64,000 bases of DNA from assembly GCA_023429995.1 (NCBI GenBank), contig JAEZCE010000034.1:22960-86959 (forward strand), in the 5' to 3' direction. This DNA comes from Bacillota bacterium. GTDB taxonomy: Bacteria; Bacillota; UBA4882; UBA8346. How positions within the stretch are numbered: the first letter of the stretch is position 1; the number at the start of each line of letters is the position of its first letter. The notes under the pieces were generated by a model, which did not search any database, was not told the origin of the DNA, and saw only the letters and a program-made list of their open reading frames with translations. Made by a program: the position numbers and the translations under genes. Below are positions 58,189 to 64,000 of this stretch, one piece after another.

Positions 58189-58929
58189 GTGATACAAACA
58201 TTGGAAGAATTATCATTCAATGCATGGCCGGCACTTCAAACAAAGCTGTATGATGGTTGGATCTTGAGATTTGCCAATGGTTATACCAAAAGAGCCAATT
58301 CGATAAATCCACTCTATCATTCCACCTTGCAATTACAAGAGAAGATTAAAAAATGTGAAAATGAATATGAAAAACAAAATTTACCGGTGGTTTTTAAGTT
58401 GACCCATGATAGTCATCCGCGGGGAATTGACAATGAGTTGGAAAAAAGAAACTACATTCGATTGGATGAAACTTCCGTAAGAGTATTGAAGATGAGTGAA
58501 TATCAATACCGAAAACCGGAAGGAATTTTGATCGAAAACGGGTTCAGTGATGATTGGTTTAAGGATTTTGTAAATTGCTCAAACTTAAAAAATGAAACAT
58601 ATCAAAGAACCGCCAAAGCGGTTTTACAAAATATTCTTGGGCAAGTTGTTGCTGTAAGGAAAAAAATGGATGATAAAACCGTTGGTTGTGGTTATGGCGC
58701 AATCGAACGGGGTTACATCGGGATTTTTGATGTTATTGTTGATCAAAATTATAGGGGTAAAGGACTGGGTCAAGACATAATGGACGGGATTCTGAGCGCC
58801 GCAACGGATGAGAAAATCGAAAATGCATATTTATCGGTAGTGGTAGGGAATGCCCCTGCGGAAAATCTTTATCGAAAACTGGGGTTTAAAGAAATTTATC
58901 GATATGGGTACAGAAAGAAAAACGGTTAA
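58189..58929 (+). CDS. GNAT-family N-acetyltransferase
   Basis: 246 residues. The C-terminal half is a GNAT fold: VDQNYRGKGLGQDIMDGIL is motif A (acetyl-CoA R-x-x-G-x-G/A), GNAPAENLYRKLGFKEIYRY is motif B. The N-terminal ~120 residues (NAWPALQTKLYDGWILRFANGYTKRANSINPL) match the two-domain GNAT group with a degenerate first domain. GTG start. Substrate unknown; acetyltransferases are common cassette cargo. The DNA 58930-59118 after it holds only a short open stretch without a start. Confidence 0.88.
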   Translation: MIQTLEELSFNAWPALQTKLYDGWILRFANGYTKRANSINPLYHSTLQLQEKIKKCENEYEKQNLPVVFKLTHDSHPRGIDNELEKRNYIRLDETSVRVLKMSEYQYRKPEGILIENGFSDDWFKDFVNCSNLKNETYQRTAKAVLQNILGQVVAVRKKMDDKTVGCGYGAIERGYIGIFDVIVDQNYRGKGLGQDIMDGILSAATDEKIENAYLSVVVGNAPAENLYRKLGFKEIYRYGYRKKNG

Positions 58930-59118
58930 TTGGGGCGCGTGTTTTGATGAATGCCAAATGTTAAGAATCACAGGGCAGAAAAGTATAGATCTAAAAAGGT
59001 TTGAAATTGTTGATATAGCTGATTGTTTTCCAATTGAAAGAATAAATGATTTTGAAAACCAAAAATACCAATAAAATAACGATACCCTCCATGGGGGATG
59101 AGTTGGGGTGGAGACGTC

Positions 59119-59293
59119 ATGTAACAGCTCGGTTCCTTCGGGGATCGGATAGTCAAAGAAAGTTTACTTGAAGAAGCTATCAATTCATGTATTTCAATGA
59201 AATTTATTCATGAAGCAGTCTCGCCCGCATCTTCAAAATCAATCGGCGTCGTCACTAGGTTTTGAAAATGTCAGGAACGGGGGAACGTTAAGT
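59119..59293 (+). repeat. attC-like site 5
   Basis: R'' ATGTAAC and L'' GGTTCC (59119-59136) pair with L' GGAAC (59274-59278) and R' CGTTAAGT (59286-59293). The interior has the GGATAGTCAAAGAAAGTTTA box. Right part AGGAACGGGGGAACGTTA is identical to site 2. Confidence 0.65.
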
Positions 59294-59349
59294 GCCATGG
59301 ATGCAATGTGCGCCCGCATCTGAAATAGCACCCTTCATAATTTTTATAT

Positions 59350-59636
59350 ATGATTATAAAGATAAATCAGCTTGGTTCAACTCAAGCCGCCTATTTATTC
59401 TCGCGCAGAGGCGCCAAGGCGCAGAGTGCGAGATGCGCTTTGCAAGATATTTTTTAGTAATTCGTGATATCGGTTGCCAACTGGTGAATAGGAAACGTCT
59501 AGGCCAGAAAACATAGTCTCAAAGCGCTTCGCCATTTCTCTGCGCCTCCGCGGGAGATATTCTTTTGATTTTGAATCAATAGGTAGCTGATAAATCACTA
59601 CATTCAAATGATCTGCTGAATTAACTTTATAATCAG
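59350..59636. mobile_element. MITE, 287 bp, inverted copy of the 52816 element
   Basis: Ends ATGATTATAAAGATAAATCAGC and (inverted) CTGATTATAAAGTTAATTCAGC. Interior matches 52816-53129 read in reverse, with small indels. Flanks ATTTTTATAT and ATTTTCATAT (9 of 10) are a mutated target duplication. It sits in the cassette that follows attC-like site 5. Confidence 0.8.
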
Positions 59637-59709
59637 ATTTTCATATATCTGGTATTGTTTGCCGATAATGAATAGATTATAATTGAATTATCAACACTAG
59701 GAGTAACTC

Positions 59710-60281
59710 ATGGACCGGCTTAACCCGCTAAATGATTATGCTTTCAAACAGAAGATTATCTTAAGCTGGCCAAAGTAATTACGGTGAATATCCTTGATTT
59801 TAACTTTCTACCCATTCCCAAATTTCATTCTACGTATCATCTCTGGGAGGATGGCGAGGAAGACTATCTATTAACAGACTTGATCGAGATCCACTTTATT
59901 GAATTGCCTAAATTTAAGTCATTTGGACCCAAGGATATAAAGAAAAATCCCTTGCACCGGTGGCTTAAATTTTTTGATAGAAAGATTACAAATGAGGAAT
60001 TGGAGGAGCTGATGACAATGGATAGCGCGATTAAACGGGCGGAACAGAAACTTGAATATATTAGCAGTGATGAAGATGCTTTAGCCTTATACCGGGCACG
60101 AGAGGATTCGGCTCACGAACGCGCCAATTTGATCTATACGGGGAGAATGGAAGGTAAATTAGAAGATGCTAAAAATATGCTTTCAGAAAATATGTCCCTT
60201 GAATTAATTGCTAGGATTACTGGTCTTTCAATGGAAGAAATAAAAGCATTACAAGCAGAAAGTAATGAAAAAACTCATTAA
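59710..60281 (+). pseudogene. Rpn/PD-(D/E)XK transposase-family nuclease, internally deleted
   Basis: ATG 59710 begins MDRLNPLNDYAFKQ, the normal start of Rpn/PDDEXK family proteins, but the frame then stops. Shifted by one, EDYLKLAKVITVNILDFNFL and the remaining 165-residue C-terminal part (open from 59784) continue to TAA 60279. The segment with the nuclease D...E-x-K residues is missing. The C-terminal half keeps the GRMEGKLEDAKNML helix and a SLELIARITGLSMEEIKAL hinge. Non-functional relic. Confidence 0.7.
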
Positions 60282-60317
60282 TTCCTTTGCCTGCATAAGA
60301 ATAATTGAACCGAATTA

Positions 60318-60345
60318 AGGGTTGTGAGTTTCACAATCCTTTTTG
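60318..60345 (+). terminator. Terminator after the Rpn relic
   Basis: AGGGTTGTGA-GTT-TCACAATCCT followed by TTTTT. Confidence 0.75.
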
Positions 60346-60409
60346 TTTATAAATTTTGATAGTGGGTTGCCATCCTAGCAATCTTCAAATATGGCCGACC
60401 GCACAGCCC

Positions 60410-60540
60410 GATAACACCACGTTCCCACTTCGGGCGTTGGTTGAGAGTTCATGATGATGATTCGACGAAGCTTATTCATGAAGCCTGCGGCACCACAATC
60501 GTCCCGGAAAGTCGGCGTTGCCGCTATGTTTGGGAGAAAG
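60410..60540 (+). repeat. Degenerate attC-like segment
   Basis: Begins GATAACACCACGTTCCCACTTCGG, like the left arms of sites 1, 2 and 5, and contains CGACGAAGCTTATTCATGAAGCC, the common core. The right GTTA core is not clear. Confidence 0.4.
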
Positions 60541-60629
60541 AATGATATGGAATTGTACGGGTAACTTCATATGATTGTGGTTTCGTGAGTATTCATAAAA
60601 GGGGCAGAGGATGAGGGGGATTTATAAAA

Positions 60630-61928
60630 ATGACGTTCAATCCCAAAAAACCGGAACGTTTTCGTTCTGAACTCTTAGATCAAATACTCCTTTTCCAAGA
60701 GGATAATAACGATCATCAAATTCGCGGTGTTATTTTTTTTGAAAATATACTGGATCGAGAATGCATTAGAAAGGCCATACTTTTATCAATCCATGCGATT
60801 CCAATTCTGGGTTGCCGGTACGTTGAAAAGAATATCCGTTCCTACTGGGAAAGATCTCCTGAAGTGACAACCGATGAGCAGGCAATCACCTTCATTGATG
60901 CCAATAACCCGGGAGAGGCAATGAACAAGTTTTTGTCCCAGAAAACGTTGGAATCGAAAGGTCCGCAAATCATCGCCGCAGTAATAAGAAATGCCTTGAA
61001 AGATACTTTGTGTATTATTATGAATCATCTGGTTTGTGATGGGGCGGGTTTCAAAGAATATTTATACTTTTTGAGTTCGATCTATACAGAATTAATAAAA
61101 AACCCAAATGATTCACCTGAATATTTGGTTCATGACGACAGAAGTTTGGGACAAATCTATCAACAATTGAATGTCATTAACAAATTACGGTTAGTCTTAT
61201 TAAAGGACAATCCAGTCAACAAGAATGGTTATCATTTTCCGCTTAGCTTCGAAAAGAACCTGAAACCCCTTATTTTGACTCACAAGCTACCCCGGGAAAG
61301 GTTCAATACGCTTAAAGAATATGGCAAAGAACATAAGGTTACGATTAACGATATTATATTCGCCGCTTATTATCGGGTACTATACAAAATGATGAATATC
61401 CCAAATGGCCAATCGCTCAGGATTCCTTGCACGGTCGATTTGCGGCGATATCATCCGAACCGAAAGAGAGTAGGCTTTTGCAATCTTTCATCGTTGATTG
61501 CAACGGATATGGCTTCCGGTGAGGAGAAGTTTGAGGAAACGGTTGAGAAAATAAATCACATCATGAATGCGAAGAAGAAAAGTTTCCCCGGCCTATCTGG
61601 ATTTGTTGAACTTTCATTGATGTATCAATTATTACCCTATGCAAAGTTTAAAAAACTGATAAAAAATAAATTAATATACCCTATGATTACGATGTCCAAT
61701 ATCGGCATGATTGACTCTCGTAAACTTCAATTCCATAATATCTCGATTAGTGAAGCGTTTATTACGACAGCTTTAAAATATCCTCCTTATTTTCAGCTAG
61801 CGTTTTCCAGCTTTAATAATTCAATAACATTCAGCGTTAGCTTGTATGGCTCGGAACATGATCGGGAGTTGATAAATAACTTTTTTGTTTTACTTGACAA
61901 AGAATTAGGTAGCGGTAGCAAATGGTAG
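60630..61928 (+). CDS. Condensation-domain/acyltransferase-like protein
   Basis: 432 residues, CAT/condensation fold. The catalytic motif HHxxxDG is represented by NHLVCDGAGF, retaining the second His and Asp-Gly. Later blocks VTINDIIFAAYYRVLYKM and RIPCTVDLRRYHP resemble the latch and floor-loop strands of stand-alone condensation and PapA/WES-type acyltransferases. No carrier protein gene nearby. Probably transfers an acyl group to an alcohol or amine; substrates unknown. Large for a cassette gene. Confidence 0.7.
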   Translation: MTFNPKKPERFRSELLDQILLFQEDNNDHQIRGVIFFENILDRECIRKAILLSIHAIPILGCRYVEKNIRSYWERSPEVTTDEQAITFIDANNPGEAMNKFLSQKTLESKGPQIIAAVIRNALKDTLCIIMNHLVCDGAGFKEYLYFLSSIYTELIKNPNDSPEYLVHDDRSLGQIYQQLNVINKLRLVLLKDNPVNKNGYHFPLSFEKNLKPLILTHKLPRERFNTLKEYGKEHKVTINDIIFAAYYRVLYKMMNIPNGQSLRIPCTVDLRRYHPNRKRVGFCNLSSLIATDMASGEEKFEETVEKINHIMNAKKKSFPGLSGFVELSLMYQLLPYAKFKKLIKNKLIYPMITMSNIGMIDSRKLQFHNISISEAFITTALKYPPYFQLAFSSFNNSITFSVSLYGSEHDRELINNFFVLLDKELGSGSKW

Positions 61929-62005
61929 GGTGTTAAAAGGCAAATTCAAAGGCGGGCAGAAAGAACTTTTTTGTCCATTTACCATCCAAAGTGAGGAGAG
62001 ATAGT

Positions 62006-63028
62006 ATGATTCAATCATTGAAAAAATTATGGGTAGCGTTTTTCATATTCATGTTAAGCAATAGCACTCCCCTGCAATGCGCTGGGAACGAAATGCTTAC
62101 CTACGCCGGCGCGGCCAGCGCCGGTGAATTGGATAATGTAAAAACCTCCGAACCAAAGTCAATATTACTCAATCCAATCGAAGTCAAGCGCGACGACGGC
62201 TCGGTTGTTCAGTACTATCTTCATCTGAAAAAACCCAATAAACATACCAGGGCGCTCCTGGTTATTCTCCAAGGCTCGGATTGTAACAGTGTTACAAAAA
62301 TCAAAGCCATCCCTAAGCTCAGGAAGGTCTATCCTGACGCGGATATGTTAACGGTTGAGAAATACGGAATAACCGCGGCTCTTCGTTATAGTGATGATGT
62401 AGAAAGAAAAGACTGTCCTGAGGTTTATCTTTTGCATGATCATCCGGAACAGCGCGTATCCGATCTGGATAAAGTGCTCGGCGCATTGCGTAAAAACTAT
62501 CATTATTCAAAAATAATTATCATCGGCGGTAGTGAAGGAGCGCTCGTAGCCAATATCATTACTGCTCAAGCCGATTATATCAATGCCACAGTGGCATTTG
62601 GCGGCGGGGGACGTTTTTTTCTTGATGATGTTTTGCATAGTATGAAATTTAGTGGATTAACGAAAGAAGAATTAAATAGAAACATTGAAGGATTTAAACA
62701 GTTTGCCCAGCATATTCTGGCCCATGAACCGTTTGAACTTTCCATGAGTAGTCATGGTTATTGGTGGTGGCGTAAAATGCTGTCGACGGATCAAGAAGAG
62801 TTACTTGCGAAGACTACAACACCGGTATTGATTGTTGAAGGCGGTGACGATCAATCGGCATCTCCGGCAACCGAGATGGTGCGATCTCTCCAAGCAAAAG
62901 GCAAGACTAATATCGATTACTATGTATATCCCGGTTATAATCATTCGTTAAATTTGTCATCGGATGATAACTCCTCCCAAAAGGTAATCGAAGATATGAA
63001 GAAGTGGCTTAGTAACGAGGTAAGATAA
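62006..63028 (+). CDS. Secreted alpha/beta-hydrolase (serine esterase-like)
   Basis: 340 residues from ATG 62006 behind GTGAGGAGAG. Signal peptide about 1-26. Nucleophile elbow G-x-S-x-G in IIIIGGSEGALVAN, acid D in LIVEGGDDQSASP, and His in YPGYNHSLNL near the C-terminus. LLVILQGSDCNSV is the oxyanion-hole strand. Substrate unknown. The following acetyltransferase starts at its stop (TAATG overlap). Confidence 0.82.
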   Translation: MIQSLKKLWVAFFIFMLSNSTPLQCAGNEMLTYAGAASAGELDNVKTSEPKSILLNPIEVKRDDGSVVQYYLHLKKPNKHTRALLVILQGSDCNSVTKIKAIPKLRKVYPDADMLTVEKYGITAALRYSDDVERKDCPEVYLLHDHPEQRVSDLDKVLGALRKNYHYSKIIIIGGSEGALVANIITAQADYINATVAFGGGGRFFLDDVLHSMKFSGLTKEELNRNIEGFKQFAQHILAHEPFELSMSSHGYWWWRKMLSTDQEELLAKTTTPVLIVEGGDDQSASPATEMVRSLQAKGKTNIDYYVYPGYNHSLNLSSDDNSSQKVIEDMKKWLSNEVR

Positions 63029-63579
63029 TGAATTTTCCGGATATCGGAACAGACAGGCTAATATTAAGAACATTGAATGCCAATGATCGAGAATTTATTT
63101 TCCGGCATTTTAGCAATCATGATGTTTGTCAATATTTATATGACAATGAACCTTTATCTTCAATAGAAGAGGCTGAAAAAATCATCAGGCTTTACGAGTC
63201 TCCGGAAGATAGTGACCATAATCGATGGGTAATTATTAGAAAAGAAGATAATGGGGTAATTGGAACATGTGGATATCATTATTGGGATAAGAAAAATAAT
63301 ATTGCTGAGGTCGGATATGATTTAGACAAAAATTATTGGGGAAAAGGATATATGACTGAAGCCATGAAAGCAGTGTTAAATCATGGTTTTCGAAAACTAA
63401 ATTTAAATCGGGTTCAGGCTTTTGTATATGTAGGAAATGATAAGTCCTGCAATTTACTGAGAAGATTAGGGTTTAAAAGCGAAGGAATCATACGGGAAAA
63501 GCATTTATATCGAGGAAAATATTATGATCATTTTTGTTTTTCTTTATTAAAAGAAGAATGGAATAAAGAGCAAATGTAA
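63028..63579 (+). CDS. GNAT acetyltransferase, RimJ/RimL type
   Basis: 183 residues. N-terminal TDRLILRTLNANDREFIF, YDLDKNYWGKGYMTEAMKAVLNHGF (acetyl-CoA motif A), and GNDKSCNLLRRLGFKSEGIIREKHLYRGKYYDHFCFSL are all typical of RimJ/RimL and aminoglycoside-type GNATs. ATG overlaps the hydrolase stop by 1 bp. Protein-N-terminal or small-molecule acetylation cannot be decided. Confidence 0.9.
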   Translation: MNFPDIGTDRLILRTLNANDREFIFRHFSNHDVCQYLYDNEPLSSIEEAEKIIRLYESPEDSDHNRWVIIRKEDNGVIGTCGYHYWDKKNNIAEVGYDLDKNYWGKGYMTEAMKAVLNHGFRKLNLNRVQAFVYVGNDKSCNLLRRLGFKSEGIIREKHLYRGKYYDHFCFSLLKEEWNKEQM

Positions 63580-63632
63580 GCGGTGCCCTCCATGGCGGCT
63601 TCAAATTATGGCCCACCGCCACACACCGCAGA

Positions 63633-63722
63633 TCAGCTCCGTTCCTGTTGGCGGGGCTCGGATAGTCAAAGAGAGTTTATTCGAAGAAGCCGTCAATTCA
63701 TGATGTATTTCAACAAAAAATT
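63633..63722 (+). repeat. attC-like site 6, truncated by an insertion
   Basis: GGGGCTCGGATAGTC then AAAGAGAGTTTATTCGAAGA, and CAATTCATGATGTATTTCAA, match the left two thirds of sites 4 and 5. The repeat stops where the IS1595-type end begins at about 63723. Confidence 0.6.
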
Positions 63723-63731
63723 ATATGGTTA

Positions 63732-64000
63732 TTAAGTTAACTCAGCATAAGTAATTTTAGGAGCAGAAACACAAGCATTAAGGAGTTTTCCAAATATCAA
63801 ATGCTCGCAAAATCTCCGATTCAAGCGATAGCAGAATTCATCCAGATATCTATCCAAATGCTTTTTGGGCAAACCATGATAAGTACCTAAAATATAGGAC
63901 TTTGAGTTTGAAATAATCACATTTGCCCACTTTAAAATGGTTTTAGCTTGTTCCTTTTCTTTACTGGTAACGACTATTTTCTGGACGTAATCTTTAAGCT
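63732..64000 (-). CDS. IS1595-family (ISXO2-like) transposase, C-terminal part
   Basis: The minus-strand frame enters from beyond the window and ends at 63732. Its last ~88 residues include ISNSKSYILGTYHGLPKKHL then DRYLDEFCYRLNRRF, the C-terminal signature of ISXO2-like DDE transposases, and finish ITYAELT. The stop lies inside the element end TGGTTATTAAGTTAACTCAGC (63725-63746), which resembles the MITE ends in this window. So this IS is the likely source of transposase for those MITEs. Confidence 0.8.
   Translation of the reverse strand, partial: LKDYVQKIVVTSKEKEQAKTILKWANVIISNSKSYILGTYHGLPKKHLDRYLDEFCYRLNRRFCEHLIFGKLLNACVSAPKITYAELT

Noticed and set aside
58850..59074. 74-codon frame after the GNAT gene
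   Set aside because: Begins inside the acetyltransferase gene in another frame, without a ribosome site; its unique tail has no recognisable motif.

Overview
The window looks like chromosomal DNA of an anaerobic, low-to-mid-GC Gram-positive bacterium (Bacillota, clostridia-like). Supporting signs are strong AGGAGG-type ribosome sites, TTGACA-17-TATAAT promoters, a c-di-AMP (ydaO/yuaA) riboswitch, a BcII-like metallo-beta-lactamase behind BlaI-like operators, a GH11/CBM36/CE4 xylanase and an assimilatory sulfite reductase with built-in ferredoxin clusters. No taxonomic marker gene is present, so the genus is open. I see no rRNA, tRNA or CRISPR.

Layout. 1-5.7 kb: AraC and MerR regulators, an ICMT-like membrane methyltransferase, a MATE exporter, a B1 metallo-beta-lactamase and a decayed relic of a second one. 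5.7-11 kb: a MITE, a secreted bifunctional xylanase/deacetylase and a secreted beta-propeller protein. 11-48 kb: a very dense sulfur region. It holds cysK; three sulfonate/taurine-type ABC transporter sets; two paralogous radical SAM + PNPOx-like gene pairs; a cytoplasmic DszB-like desulfinase; a LUD protein; RidA; metK; two siroheme/heme genes with a dead hemL; a sulfate transporter (binding protein plus cysTWA); and a 12-gene operon that runs from sulfate import through ATP sulfurylase, APS reductase and sulfite reductase to a protein-thiocarboxylate route to homocysteine (ThiS-like carrier, E1, JAMM protease, MetY). 48-52.4 kb: minisatellite, small unknown gene, c-di-AMP riboswitch, opine-dehydrogenase-like gene and cobalamin-binding protein. 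52.4-64 kb: a variable region with MITEs and a run of small AT-rich same-strand genes separated by long attC-like repeats, that is, an integron-type cassette array without a visible integrase, ending in an IS1595-family transposase whose end resembles the MITE ends.

How it fits together. The inferred theme is sulfur scavenging without oxygen. Organosulfur compounds would enter through the ABC systems. The aerobic oxygenases SsuD and TauD are absent; in their place stand radical SAM proteins with an unusual CX8CX2C cluster motif, small split-barrel flavin-fold partners and, in one operon, a homologue of the C-S-cleaving desulfinase DszB that keeps the catalytic Cys/His/Arg. Sulfite from this route or from sulfate would be reduced by the siroheme enzyme and captured as cysteine (CysK) or homocysteine (HcyS/MetY). 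Several of these operons share TTGACA-17 promoters followed by an AT-rich dyad containing TAGGAAT, suggesting one sulfur regulator. The DszB/radical SAM/PNPOx/LUD/ABC operon (about 29.4-37.7 kb) is the best candidate for an undescribed system.
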